This document shows, piece by piece, positions 33,561 through 42,801 of a stretch of DNA of 64,000 nt. The notes beneath the pieces are model-generated. The model was not told the origin of the DNA. It saw nothing but the letters and a program-made list of their open reading frames with translations, and ran no database searches. Each line of letters begins with the position of its first letter. The first letter of the stretch is position 1. This DNA is from Streptomyces dysideae (GTDB lineage Bacteria > Actinomycetota > Actinomycetes > Streptomycetales > Streptomycetaceae), in NCBI RefSeq assembly GCF_001514305.1, contig NZ_KQ949085.1:113724-177723 (forward strand), written 5' to 3'. The position numbers and the translations under genes are program-made.

Positions 33561-34598
33561 ATGCTCAGCCACCAGCAGATCGCCGCCGCGACGCGCATCG
33601 GCATGCTCACCCGCGAACGCGACACCGCCGCGGCCTGCGCCCAGGCGGTGCACGAGCTCGGCCGGGCCCTGCCGTTCGACGCCGTGACCCTGCTCGGGAT
33701 CGATCCCATCTCCCGGACGCACGTGCAGATCGCGGGCGTCGGCTACACCGCCGAAACCTCCCAGGCACTGGCCTCCGAGTTCGTCTCGACCCCGTGGTAC
33801 GGCAACGTCGTACGCCAGGAACTGCCGCGGTCCATCTCGGAGGACGCCGACGATCCCGGACAGCGCTTCCGGCACGGCTGGTTCTACGCCGAGCGGGTCC
33901 GGCCGTCCGGCTTCCGTGACGGCATGACCGGGGCGCTGCGCCACGCGGGCCGCGTCGTCGGCATGATCCACCTGTCCACCGTAGGGCCGGACACCTACGA
34001 CACCGGGGCACGGCACCTGCTCGCCTCGATCCTGCCGGCCCTGGGTGCCCTCGCCGACCCGACGGTCCAGGCCGGCGAGCTCCGCGATCTGCCGACGGAG
34101 GCCGGAGCGAACCTCGTCACCGCCGACGGTGTCATCGATCTGCCGGGCCGGGAGCCCGCCGGAGCGCTGGCGGACGACGGTTTCCGGCGTCTGGTGGAGG
34201 CGTTCGCCGGTTCCGGGGGCCTGCGGCTGCGGGTGCTGTGGCCGGTCGGGTCCGGATGGTGCCGGGTGGTGCTGAGCCGGTGCACGGTGGGGCCGGCGGT
34301 GGTGCGGAAAGCCGTCCTGGTGTACGAGGTGCCGGCCGAGCTGCCGTACGGGCTGAGCCCGCGCGAGCTGGAAGTGCTCACGCGGGCGGCCACGGGCCAG
34401 ACCAACCAGGCCATCGCGCAGGCGCTGTTCCTCTCCCCGCGGACCGTGCACAGCCACATCGAGCACCTCCTGCGCAAGACCGGCTCCGCCTCCCGCGCCG
34501 AGGCCACGGCCCTCGCGGTGCGCGACGGTGTGCTGCGACCGGCACCCGAAGACATCGGACGTTTCATCGAGCGGATACCCGAAGGAAGTCGACGATGA
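33561..34598 (+). CDS. GAF-like LuxR-family transcriptional regulator
   Basis: 345 aa. A GAF-like sensory part (about 15-180: LGRALPFDAVTLLGIDP, TGALRHAGRVVGMIHLST) precedes a LuxR helix-turn-helix at the C terminus (LSPRELEVLTRAATGQTNQA, FLSPRTVHSHIEHLLRKTG). It is divergent from the importer/amidohydrolase unit (231 bases between starts) and overlaps the oxidoreductase gene by ATGA, so it probably governs both. The short space contains the two promoters. The effector is unknown. Confidence 0.88.
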   Translation: MLSHQQIAAATRIGMLTRERDTAAACAQAVHELGRALPFDAVTLLGIDPISRTHVQIAGVGYTAETSQALASEFVSTPWYGNVVRQELPRSISEDADDPGQRFRHGWFYAERVRPSGFRDGMTGALRHAGRVVGMIHLSTVGPDTYDTGARHLLASILPALGALADPTVQAGELRDLPTEAGANLVTADGVIDLPGREPAGALADDGFRRLVEAFAGSGGLRLRVLWPVGSGWCRVVLSRCTVGPAVVRKAVLVYEVPAELPYGLSPRELEVLTRAATGQTNQAIAQALFLSPRTVHSHIEHLLRKTGSASRAEATALAVRDGVLRPAPEDIGRFIERIPEGSRR

Positions 34599-35539
34599 CC
34601 CAAGCGCCCCGCATGCTGCTCGTGCTCAGCGAGAACTGGACGCTGACCGGCGGCCGGGCCGATCTGCCCCTGGCCGTACGGTGGGCCCGCGAGGCCGAGG
34701 CCGCGGGGTTCGACTCGGTCATGGTCAGCGAACACATCGTGCTCGGCCCCGACGCCGCCGCCGACGGCATCATGGGCAACCCCCGCGACTACGCCCTCCC
34801 GGGCAACCAGGACCCGTACACCCCCTGGCCCAACTCCCTGCTCCTGCTCGCCGCCATCGCCTCCGTCACCGAACGCCTGCGCCTGGCCGCCGCGGCCGTC
34901 CTCGCACCGCTGCGCCATCCGCTGCTGATGGCACGGGAGCTGGGCACCCTCGACCTGATCAGCGAGGGGCGGCTGCTGGTCCAGCCGACGGTCAGCTGGA
35001 GCAAGGACGAGTACGACGCCCTGGGCGTGCCCTTCGCCAAACGGGGACGGCTGCTCGACGAACACCTGGAGGTCTGGGCCAAGGCCTGGGGACCGTCACC
35101 GATTTCGCACGACAGCGACCACTACCCCTTCCGGGACGTCTACTTCGAGCCCAAGGCATACCGCCCGGAGGGTCCGCGGCTCTGGTTCGGCGGGCAGCGC
35201 CTGCACGGCCCGGTGCTGCGCCGACTGGTGCGGTACGGCCACGGCTTCCATCCGCTGGGCCGGCCGGCACCGGACGACATGCAGCTCCTCAAGGACGCCA
35301 TGACCACGGCCGGCCGGGACGTCGCAGACCTGGAGATGATCGGCGGCACCCAGGCCCACTTCCCCGACGACCACTCCACGGCGGACCTCGGCGCCGCCCT
35401 CGCATCGATCCCGGAGCAGCTGGAGCAGGGCTTCACGACGTTCTGCGTCAAACCCAACCAGTTCATCGACGACCCGGACGGCGTCGGCGCGTTCTGCCGC
35501 GAGGTCATGCGGCGGGTGGAGGCGCTGACGGCGGCGTAG
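34595..35539 (+). CDS. Luciferase-like (LLM) F420- or flavin-dependent oxidoreductase
   Basis: 314 aa. The bacterial-luciferase-like TIM barrel is recognisable: LAVRWAREAEAAGFDSVMVSE, then EHIVLGPDA, LLLAAIASVTERLRLAAA, LRHPLLMARELGTLDLISEG and RLWFGGQRLHGPVLRRL. Actinobacterial members commonly use coenzyme F420 or FMN. Its ATG overlaps the regulator stop (ATGA). Together with the importer and amidohydrolase across the divergent promoter it suggests a catabolic module for one imported compound, but no substrate is evident. Confidence 0.88.
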   Translation: MTQAPRMLLVLSENWTLTGGRADLPLAVRWAREAEAAGFDSVMVSEHIVLGPDAAADGIMGNPRDYALPGNQDPYTPWPNSLLLLAAIASVTERLRLAAAAVLAPLRHPLLMARELGTLDLISEGRLLVQPTVSWSKDEYDALGVPFAKRGRLLDEHLEVWAKAWGPSPISHDSDHYPFRDVYFEPKAYRPEGPRLWFGGQRLHGPVLRRLVRYGHGFHPLGRPAPDDMQLLKDAMTTAGRDVADLEMIGGTQAHFPDDHSTADLGAALASIPEQLEQGFTTFCVKPNQFIDDPDGVGAFCREVMRRVEALTAA

Positions 35540-35557
35540 GCCTCGTCGGCGCCGGCG

Positions 35558-36562
35558 TCACACGGCGTCGAGGAAGTCGCTCAGCGCCATGAGGCGTGAC
35601 GGGTGCTGGAGCTTGGACATCGTCTTCGCCTCGATCTGTCGGATCCGCTCGCGCGTCACCCCGTACACCTGGCCGATCTCCTCCAGGGTCTTCGGCCCGC
35701 CGCCGACGAGGCCGTAGCGCAGGGCGATGATCCCGGCCTCCCGTGCGGTCAGGCCGGCGAGGAGGGTGCGGAGCGTGTCCTGGAGCAGCGCGAACGTGAC
35801 CATGTCCCAGGGCGAGACACTGTCGACGTCCTCGATGAGGTCGCCGAACTCGGTGCCGCTCTCGTCACCGAGGGACGTGTGCAGGGAGACGGGTTCCTTG
35901 GCGTAGGCGTCGAGTTCGGCCAGTCTCTCCACGGTGATGCCGATCTTTTCCGCAAGCTCCTGGGGTGTGGGTTCGACCCCGAGATCCTGGATGATCTCGC
36001 GCCGGGTCCTGGCCACCCGGTTGATGATCTCCACCGTGTGGACGGGGATCCGGATGGTCCGGCTCTGGTCGGCCAGGGCCCGCGAGATCGACTGGCGGAT
36101 CCACCAGGTCGCGTACGTGGAGAACTTGAATCCCTTTGTGTAGTCGAATTTCTCCACGGCCCGGATGAGCCCGGTGTTGCCCTCCTGGATCAGGTCCAGG
36201 AACAGCAGTCCGTGGCCGGTGTACCGCTTGGCGATGGAGACGACCAGCCGGAGGTTCGCCTCGACGAGATGGGCCTTCGCGCGTCCCCCGTCCTCGGCGA
36301 GAAGCCGGAGCTCGCGCTGGAACTCCGGTGCCAGGTCCGGCTCCTCCGCCAGCCGGTGCTCGGCGAAGAGGCCCGCCTCGATCCGCTTCGCGAGCTCCAC
36401 CTCCTGCGCCGCGTCGAGGAGCTGGACCCGGGCGATGAGCCGCAGATAGTCGCGCACCTGGTCGACGGAGCCGCCCTCGGTGGTGAGCCGGGCCCTGGGC
36501 GCGTCCCTCTCGTCCTCCGCCACCAGGAACTCCTCCTGCTCCCGCACGAGTTCCTCCGTCAT
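35558..36562 (-). CDS. RpoD-family sigma factor (HrdB/HrdD-like, group 2)
   Basis: 334 aa with the full region series: 1.2 (DQVRDYLRLIARVQLLDAAQ), 2.2-2.4 (DLIQEGNTGLIRAVEKFDY, then KGFKFSTYATWWIRQSISRA), region 3 (RREIIQDLGVEPTPQELAEK), and 4.2 (TLEEIGQVYGVTRERIRQIE). It lacks the long acidic N-terminal region of the essential HrdB, so it is a non-essential HrdA/C/D-type paralogue. Its start codon overlaps the end of the uvrA remnant (ATGA). Such sigma factors often respond to stress or development in Streptomyces; its regulon is unknown. Confidence 0.92.
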   Translation of the reverse strand: MTEELVREQEEFLVAEDERDAPRARLTTEGGSVDQVRDYLRLIARVQLLDAAQEVELAKRIEAGLFAEHRLAEEPDLAPEFQRELRLLAEDGGRAKAHLVEANLRLVVSIAKRYTGHGLLFLDLIQEGNTGLIRAVEKFDYTKGFKFSTYATWWIRQSISRALADQSRTIRIPVHTVEIINRVARTRREIIQDLGVEPTPQELAEKIGITVERLAELDAYAKEPVSLHTSLGDESGTEFGDLIEDVDSVSPWDMVTFALLQDTLRTLLAGLTAREAGIIALRYGLVGGGPKTLEEIGQVYGVTRERIRQIEAKTMSKLQHPSRLMALSDFLDAV

Positions 36563-37284
36563 GCCCGCCCCACCTCCAGCAGGCCCCGCAGAAACTGCCC
36601 GGTGTACGAGTCAGGTTGGGCCGCCACCTGCTCGGGAGTGCCCTGTGCGACGACCGTGCCGCCGCGGTGGCCGCCCTCCGGCCCCATGTCGATCAGCCAG
36701 TCGGCGGTCTTGATCACGTCGAGGTTGTGCTCGATCGCGACGACCGTGTTGCCGGCCTCGACGAGCCGGTGCAGGACCTCCAGCAGCTTGCGGACATCGT
36801 CGACGTGCAGGCCCGTCGTCGGTTCGTCGAGCACGTACAGGGTGCGCCCTCGGCCACGGCGCTGCAACTCGGCGGCGAGCTTGACACGCTGCGCCTCACC
36901 GCCGGACCGGGTGGTGGCCGCCTGGCCGAGCCGCACACAGCCGAGCCCGACGTCCCGCAGGACGCGCAGATGGCGGCCGATGACCTGGTGTCCGTCGAAG
37001 CAGTCCAGGCCCTCGTCGACCGTCATGGCCAGCACGTCGGCGGTGGACCGCCCCTTGTAGTGCACCTCCAGCGTCTCCCGGTTGTACTGGGCGCCCTCGC
37101 ACACCTCGCACGGCACCTACACGTCCGGCAGGAAGTTCATCTCGACCTTGAGGGTGCCGTCGCCGTAGCGGTGCTCGCAGCGGCCGCCCTTGACGTTGAA
37201 GGAGAACCGTCCCGGCCGGTAGCCGCGCACCTTCGCCTCCGGGGTCTGCGCGAACAGCTTGCGCAGATGGTCGAAGAGCCCTGT
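36559..37284 (-). pseudogene. uvrA: uvrA fragment (C-terminal domain) with an in-frame stop
   Basis: The minus strand encodes the C-terminal quarter of UvrA: GLFDHLRKLFAQTPEAKVRG, RFSFNVKGGRCE, EMNFLPDV, then a TAG at 37117-37119 where the family has Tyr, then VPCEVCEGAQYNRETLEVHY onward to VLDEPTTGLHVDD and VVAIEHNLDVIKTADW. Further decay is visible: the zinc-finger CEAC is CEHR, and the ABC signature reads TTRSGGEAQ instead of TTLSGGEAQ. Nothing of the first ABC half is present upstream. It cannot give a working excision nuclease subunit. The final codons overlap the sigma factor start, so the sigma gene may still be read from the same transcript. Confidence 0.88.
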
Positions 37285-37933
37285 CTGGGCAACTCGACCT
37301 GTTATCAACATTCTCGGCGGCCGCATTCATTGCCCACACGGCACCTCTGGGTGTCAAGGGCGTAGTTCGGATTTACGCGGTCCTCATCGCGGTGCGAGTG
37401 CGGCGAAGGCCTCGTCCGCCACAGGTCGGCCACGAGCGATGGCATGATCACGTCACCCCCGTGAAACCAGCCACGAGGGGTTGTGTACGACTCGGGGAGA
37501 TCGCACGGACGTGCGACAGGGCGCTCAATGGGGGTAAGGGGTTTCCGTCGTGAGCCGGGGCCGGTGCGCCCCTGCGCGATCGCACTCCCTGTGGAGAACC
37601 TGTGAACCACATGGCCGGGGCGCGCAGGTGGGGTGTGCGGATGCCGCGAGGGCGCCTTCACCAAACCCCCTCCCCGGGTGGCCTGAAGGTGCCTTGTTGC
37701 GTCAACTGCGTACACCTCAAGGTGGGTTGAGCACTTGAGCATCAGGAGTCACAAGCGCGCTGCTTGACCCGGGCGACCGAACAGCCCGGGGCGATGACGG
37801 GGGACTTGATGTGGTGCGCACGGCCGCCGTCGACCGACGTGTGTGGCCTGTTCGCGCACCGCTCCGGAGTGTGTCCCTCCGCCATCTCTTGGTGCCTTCA
37901 TCCCGGTGCCCGAGACAGGGATAAGGAGGGGGA
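37285..37933. other. Leader/intergenic region upstream of the CIS operon
   Basis: 649 bases without a credible gene. This is the only sizeable gap before the contractile injection operon and should hold its promoter. Features seen: an inverted repeat CCCGGGC/GCCCGGG at 37768-37774 and 37784-37790, several TTGA boxes around 37727-37768 without convincing -10 partners, and the strong ribosome site AAGGAGGGGG before the sheath gene. Open frames crossing it show no recognisable protein. Confidence 0.5.
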
Positions 37934-39799
37934 ATGCCGATGAGCGCGGTGAGCGCCACCAAGCCGACGTATCCCGGCGTCTACGTCGAAGAGCTTCCCA
38001 GCAGCACCCGCACGATCTCGACCCTGACCACATCCGTGACCGCCTTTGTGGGTCACACCCGGCGGGGTCCGCTGAACGAGCCGGTGCGTGTCACCAGCTT
38101 CACGGAGTTCGAACGCCGCTTCGGCGGCCTGAGCGCGCAGAGCGCCGTCGGCTACGCGGTCCACCAGTTCTTCGGCAACGGCGGCACCGTCGCCGTGATC
38201 GTCCGCGTCGCCAAGGCCGGCAGCGGCAAGGCCGCCTGCGTGACGCTGGAGTCCACCGAGGGCCACAGTGAGAGCGGCGCCCTCGAGGTGCACGCCAAGG
38301 AGCCCGGCGTATGGGGCAACGGCCTGCGCGTCGCCGTCGACCACGACACGCCGAACCCCGACGAAACCTTCAACCTGCGTGTCTACGACGCCAAGGGCGA
38401 AGCCCGGGAGAGCTTCACCGGCCTGTCCATGGACGCCTCGCACGGCCGCTACGCGCAGACCGTGATCAACGCGGGCTCCCGGCTCATCCGCGTCGAGGTC
38501 GTCGGCGAGGGCCGCCCCGACCCGTCCGGCACCGTCTCCAAGCCGTTCGGCGACGAACTGCCCGACCTGGCCGTCGACCTGACCGTCAAGATCGGTGAGG
38601 TGGAGCGCGAGTTCACGCTCTACGACCCCGACTGCGACGGCGAAGCCCCGTGCAGTGTGGCCGAGTTGGCGCTGCTCCTGGAGCGCAAGCTGCGCGCCCT
38701 GCCCGACGCGCCCGGCAAGCACGCCTTCGCGGGCGCCGAGGTCACCGCCTTCGGCCGGCGCATCCAGGTCGTCGCCGGCTCCACCGACCCCGAGGACGTC
38801 GTCCGCTTCCTCGGCGAGTGCGCCAACGACCTCGGTCTGGAAGCCTCCGTCAACCCGCCGGTGTTCCCACTGGCGGGCGGCGAGGACGGCGAGGCTCCGG
38901 GTCCCCGCGACCTCATCGGTTCCGAGGCCGGCAAGACCGGCATCCAGGCGCTGCGCGGCGTAGCCGACGTCAACCTCCTCGCGCTGCCCGAACTCGCCGC
39001 GTACGAGAAGACCGAGGACCTGCTCACGGTCGTCTCGGCCGCCCAGCGGCTGTGTGCGGAGCGGCGCATCTTCCTGCTGGTCGACGCGCCCAGCACCTGG
39101 GTCAGCGTCGACACGGCCCGCGCCGGGCTCGCCGCCTTCGACGCCGTCCGCGGCAACCACGCCGGCCTGTACTTCCCGCACCTCCAACTCACCGACCCGC
39201 TCACCGGACGGCTGCGCTCCTTCCCGCCGTCCGGCGTGGTCGCGGGCGTCATCGCCCGTACGGACTCCGAGCGCGGCGTGTGGAAGGCGCCGGCCGGGAC
39301 CGAGGCGCGGCTCGCGGGCGTGCACTCGCTCACGGTCAACCTCACGGACCGCGAGACCGGCCTGCTCAACCCGCTCGGCGTCAACTGCCTGCGCACCTTC
39401 CCGGTGACCGGCCCGGTCGTCTGGGGCGCACGCACGCTGGAGGGCTCCGACGCCCTCGACAGCGAGTGGAAGTACGTGCCGGTGCGACGCCTCGCGCTGC
39501 ATGTGGAGGAGAGCCTCCAACGGGGCCTGCAGTGGGTCGTGTTCGAGCCCAACGACGAGAACCTGTGGCAGCAGATCCGGCTCGCCGCCTCCTCGTACCT
39601 GCACACCCTCTTCCGCCAGGGCGCCTTCAAGGGTGGCACCCCGCGCGAGGCGTACTTCGTCAAGTGCGACAGCGACACGACCACCGCCGAGGACATCGAG
39701 AACGGCATCGTCAACGTCCTCGTCGGCATCGCACCGGTCCGGCCGGCGGAGTTCGTGATCGTCAAAATCCAGCAGACGTCCGGGCAGTTCGCGCTCTAG
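37934..39799 (+). CDS. cis2: CIS contractile sheath protein
   Basis: 621 aa. The N terminus is typical of phage-tail/eCIS sheath proteins (PGVYVEELPSSTRTIST, then TSVTAFVGHTRRGPLNEPV and SFTEFERRFGG), and the C-terminal sheath domain is conserved (NLTDRETGLLNPLGVNCLR, VWGARTLEGSD, PVRRLALHVEESLQRGLQW, then the final ADI-like strand region). The N and C terminal arms form the interlocking strands that propagate contraction. There is one sheath gene here, as in Streptomyces loci, unlike the three of Afp/PVC. Two in-frame ATGs (37934, 37940) follow AAGGAGGGGG; the first is used. Confidence 0.93.
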   Translation: MPMSAVSATKPTYPGVYVEELPSSTRTISTLTTSVTAFVGHTRRGPLNEPVRVTSFTEFERRFGGLSAQSAVGYAVHQFFGNGGTVAVIVRVAKAGSGKAACVTLESTEGHSESGALEVHAKEPGVWGNGLRVAVDHDTPNPDETFNLRVYDAKGEARESFTGLSMDASHGRYAQTVINAGSRLIRVEVVGEGRPDPSGTVSKPFGDELPDLAVDLTVKIGEVEREFTLYDPDCDGEAPCSVAELALLLERKLRALPDAPGKHAFAGAEVTAFGRRIQVVAGSTDPEDVVRFLGECANDLGLEASVNPPVFPLAGGEDGEAPGPRDLIGSEAGKTGIQALRGVADVNLLALPELAAYEKTEDLLTVVSAAQRLCAERRIFLLVDAPSTWVSVDTARAGLAAFDAVRGNHAGLYFPHLQLTDPLTGRLRSFPPSGVVAGVIARTDSERGVWKAPAGTEARLAGVHSLTVNLTDRETGLLNPLGVNCLRTFPVTGPVVWGARTLEGSDALDSEWKYVPVRRLALHVEESLQRGLQWVVFEPNDENLWQQIRLAASSYLHTLFRQGAFKGGTPREAYFVKCDSDTTTAEDIENGIVNVLVGIAPVRPAEFVIVKIQQTSGQFAL

Positions 39800-39831
39800 G
39801 CGCCGGAATCGTGGAGAACTGAAGGAATCCG

Positions 39832-40356
39832 ATGGCTGAGTTCACGGTCAACGCGCATCGCTTCGACCCGTACAAGAACTTCAAGTTCCTGGTCCTGTGG
39901 GACGGTCGTACGGTCGCCGGCATCAGCAAGGTCAGTCCGCTGAAGCGGACGACGGAAGTGGTAAAGCACCGGCACGGAGGTGACCCGTCGTCTCCGCGCA
40001 AGTCCCCCGGACGCTCCGAGTTCGAGGGCATCACCCTGGAGCGCGGGGTCACCCACGACCCCGAGTTCGACCGCTGGGCCAACAAGGTCTGGCAGGTCGG
40101 CGCGGGCCTCGGCTCCGAGGTGTCCCTCGCGGACTTCCGCAAGGACATCGTCATCCAGGTCCTCAACGAGGCCGGCCAGGTCGCCGTCTCGCACAAGCTG
40201 TACCGAACCTGGCCCAGCGAGTACCAGGTCCTCGGCGAGCTGGACGCCAACGCCAACGCGGTGGCCATCCAGTCGCTGAAGCTCGAGTGCGAGGGCTGGG
40301 AGCGGGACTACGAGGTGCCCGAGCCGGAGGAGCCGTCGTTCCTCAACCCCGCGTGA
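39832..40356 (+). CDS. cis1: CIS inner tube protein (gp19/Hcp-like)
   Basis: 174 aa, the usual size of a tube protein. It starts FTVNAHRFDPYKNFKFLVLW, with GRTVAGISKVSPLKRTTEVV and GITLERGVTHDPEFDRWANK, which match the T4-gp19-like tube family. It would stack as hexamer rings inside the sheath and carry the cargo. Its position directly after the sheath (32 bases, AAGGA ribosome site) is the standard order. There is no second tube paralogue in the window. Confidence 0.92.
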   Translation: MAEFTVNAHRFDPYKNFKFLVLWDGRTVAGISKVSPLKRTTEVVKHRHGGDPSSPRKSPGRSEFEGITLERGVTHDPEFDRWANKVWQVGAGLGSEVSLADFRKDIVIQVLNEAGQVAVSHKLYRTWPSEYQVLGELDANANAVAIQSLKLECEGWERDYEVPEPEEPSFLNPA

Positions 40357-40388
40357 GGTGACGGCGGTTACGGGAATCGGGGGAGGAC

Positions 40389-41117
40389 ATGGGGAACACC
40401 GGGGCGGCTGATCTGCTGGCCACCTGGGAGGCGGGGCTCGCCGAGGCGTCGGTCGGGCGTGCCCTGCTGCTGCACCGCACCGCACGGCCGGACCTCGACG
40501 CCGCGAACCTGCCGGTCCTGCCGGTGGGGGAGCGGGAGGCCGACCTGTTCGCGCTGCGCCGGGCCCTGTTCGGGGAGCGGATGCAGGTGCGGATGGAGTG
40601 CTCGGCGTGCGGGGCGGACATGGAGTTCGACCTGGACGCCGGGGAGTTCGCGCGTTCGCTGGGCGGGACGTCGAGGTCCGTCGTACGGGTCGAACAGGAC
40701 GGCTGGGCGGTCGAGTTCCGGCTGCCCGGGGTCGCCGACCTGACGGCGGCGGCCCGGGCCGTGGATCCGCGTATGGCGCTGCTCACGCGGTGCCTGGTCT
40801 CGGCGGTGCGGGACGGCGCGGACGTGGGGGCTGGAGATCTGCCCGTGCCCGTGCAGCGCCGGATCGCGGAGGCGGTCGAGGCCGCCGACCCGGGCGCCGA
40901 CCTGACACTCAACGTCAGCTGCCCCGAGTGCGGGCAGGGCACCCGGGCCGAGCTCGACATCGCCTCCTACCTGTGGACCGAACTGGACGCCTGGGCACGG
41001 GACGTGCTCCTCGACGTCCACCTGCTCGCCACCGCCTACGGCTGGACCGAGCCGGAGATCCTGGCGCTCAGCCCGCTGCGGCGCCGCTACTACCTGGAGC
41101 TGTGTGCGGATGTCTGA
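40389..41117 (+). CDS. T4 gp26-like baseplate hub/assembly protein with two CXXC pairs
   Basis: 242 aa of the family annotated as T4-type baseplate hub assembly chaperone. Helical N-terminal section (TGAADLLATWEAGLAEASVG), then CSACGADMEF (about 78-81 for the Cys pair) and a second pair in SCPECGQGTRAEL (about 178-181), which together could bind one zinc ion. The C-terminal ILALSPLRRRYYLELC is typical of the family. It is expected to be needed for baseplate assembly rather than be an effector. Its stop overlaps the next start by a few bases. Confidence 0.78.
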   Translation: MGNTGAADLLATWEAGLAEASVGRALLLHRTARPDLDAANLPVLPVGEREADLFALRRALFGERMQVRMECSACGADMEFDLDAGEFARSLGGTSRSVVRVEQDGWAVEFRLPGVADLTAAARAVDPRMALLTRCLVSAVRDGADVGAGDLPVPVQRRIAEAVEAADPGADLTLNVSCPECGQGTRAELDIASYLWTELDAWARDVLLDVHLLATAYGWTEPEILALSPLRRRYYLELCADV

Positions 41118-41859
41118 CGCCGACGGGGCGCCGGTTCCCGACTTCCTCGACCGGCTGATCGCCCGGCACGCCCCGGTCGCGGCCGTCCCGCGCCCGGGTG
41201 TGGCGCGGGTACGGCCCCGGCTGCCCGGCCCGTTCGAGCGGGTCGAGGCGGTACGGGGCACGGCACCGGAGGCGGACGACGGGTCCGGCCTGCTGTGGCC
41301 CTCGGCCACGCCGTCCGCCGACGCACAGCGGGACGTACCGCGTCCGGCGGCGGAGGTGCGGCTGCGTACGGAACGGGAGCGGACCGTCGTACGTACCGAA
41401 CGCGCCCCGACGGACGGGGACTTGACACCGCGACCCGCGGTACGGGCCGTGCCCGAGACGCCGCTGCTGCGTCCCGTGGCACCGGTCGCGCCGGGGCCCC
41501 GGCCCGCACCCGACGCCGCCCGGCGCGGCGCGGTCCCGCGGCGGCCGGAGCACGGCTCCACCCAGACCGCGGCGTCCGTACCCACCCCCCCGGGTGCGGA
41601 CGCCGCTTCCCCCACCGTGTCCACCCCCCTGCGGCCCAGCGCCGCGGACACGGCGGCGGCACGCGACGCCGTACGGCAGGCCGCGGCCCGGCGGCCCGGG
41701 CGGGCGCCCGAACAGGTGGTGCAGGTGCAGATCGGGCGGCTGGAGGTGACGGCCGGACCGGCACCGTCCGGCGGCGGCACCCGGCAGCGGACCCCCGAAC
41801 GCGGCCGTCAGGGCGCGACGTTGAGCCTCGCGGACTATCTGGCGCGCGGGCGGGAGTGA
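41110..41859 (+). CDS. Proline/alanine/arginine-rich CIS protein of unknown role
   Basis: 249 aa. A short N-terminal helix (PDFLDRLIARHAPVAAVPRP) and a long low-complexity Pro/Ala/Arg linker are followed by a conserved-looking tail: VVQVQIGRLEVTAGP, then LSLADYLARGRE at the very end. No enzymatic motif is seen. The tail resembles short strands shared by other small CIS proteins (compare RVEIGELALHGF in the 44823 gene), so it may dock to the baseplate. The ATG at 41110 overlaps the preceding stop; a GTG at 41104 is an alternative. Confidence 0.6.
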   Translation: MSDADGAPVPDFLDRLIARHAPVAAVPRPGVARVRPRLPGPFERVEAVRGTAPEADDGSGLLWPSATPSADAQRDVPRPAAEVRLRTERERTVVRTERAPTDGDLTPRPAVRAVPETPLLRPVAPVAPGPRPAPDAARRGAVPRRPEHGSTQTAASVPTPPGADAASPTVSTPLRPSAADTAAARDAVRQAAARRPGRAPEQVVQVQIGRLEVTAGPAPSGGGTRQRTPERGRQGATLSLADYLARGRE

Positions 41860-41901
41860 CATGCGGCACGAGACACCCAGAGGAACCGAGGAACGGACGT
41901 C

Positions 41902-42795
41902 ATGAGCAACGCACTCGCCATCGCGCATGTCACCCAGGCCCTCGCCCTGCTGATCGAGTCCAACCTGGGGCCGGAGTTCGGCGAGGCCGTCAAGGTGGAG
42001 CCGCGCAAGCCGCCCGCCGAACCGCCCGCCGAGCCGACCATCTCCGTGTTCCTGTACCAGGTCACGCCCAACACCTCGCAGCGCAACAACGACCTGCCGA
42101 CCCGCGCACCCGACGGCCGGCTGATCAAGCGGCCCGCCGCCGCGCTGGACCTGCACTACCTGATCAGCGCCTACGGCGAGGAGACGGAACTGGTCGGACA
42201 ACGGCTCATCGGCGCCGTGGTGCGCGCCCTGCACGAGATACCGGTCCTGCCCAAGGACGTCATCGAACAGGCCGGTGAGCGCCCGTATCTGACGGGCAGT
42301 GACCTCGTCGAGGCGGTGCAGCGGGTGCGCTTCACGCCGATGGTGATGGACATCGACGAGACGTCGAAGCTGTGGGGGATGCTCCACCAGACGCCGTACT
42401 CGCTGTCGGTGGTCTACCAGGCGTCCCTGCTCTTCATCGACGGCCGGGAGACCCCGGTGCCGGCGAAGCCGGTGGAGCGGCCGGAGGTACGGGTGCTGCC
42501 CTTCGGGGCGGAGGGGGCGCCGGTCCCTTCGGGGGCGGAACCGGCTGGCGTGCCGTCAACTGACGGACCCGCCACCGTTGTTGTGGAGGCGGAGACCGAG
42601 GATCCCGGCCCGACAGGTCCCAAGAAGGCCGTAAAAGCCCCTGCGAAGGCGCCCACCAAGACGGTCGCCAAGAGCCCCGCCAAGAAGGCACCCGCCAAGG
42701 CGTCGGCACGCGGCCGCAAGACGGCGCAGCCGGGCAGGCCGACGAGGGCGCGGGGCACGGAGACGGGCGGCGGATCCGAAACCACGGAGAACTGA
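41902..42795 (+). CDS. cis16: CIS cap/sheath terminator protein (DUF4255, Pvc16-like)
   Basis: 297 aa. Residues 1-190 match DUF4255 (SNALAIAHVTQALALLIESN, TISVFLYQVTPNTSQRNNDL, DLHYLISAYGEETELVGQRL, YSLSVVYQASLLFIDG), the cap that ends sheath and tube assembly in eCIS particles. The last ~55 residues are a Lys/Ala/Pro-rich tail (PAKKAPAKASARGRKTAQ) like those of histone H1-type or HU-type DNA-binding tails, which is not a usual cap feature. The basic tail could touch DNA, membrane phospholipids or another protein. The gene follows the Pro-rich gene and precedes the ATPase. Confidence 0.87.
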   Translation: MSNALAIAHVTQALALLIESNLGPEFGEAVKVEPRKPPAEPPAEPTISVFLYQVTPNTSQRNNDLPTRAPDGRLIKRPAAALDLHYLISAYGEETELVGQRLIGAVVRALHEIPVLPKDVIEQAGERPYLTGSDLVEAVQRVRFTPMVMDIDETSKLWGMLHQTPYSLSVVYQASLLFIDGRETPVPAKPVERPEVRVLPFGAEGAPVPSGAEPAGVPSTDGPATVVVEAETEDPGPTGPKKAVKAPAKAPTKTVAKSPAKKAPAKASARGRKTAQPGRPTRARGTETGGGSETTEN

Positions 42796-42801
42796 GACGA
42801 C

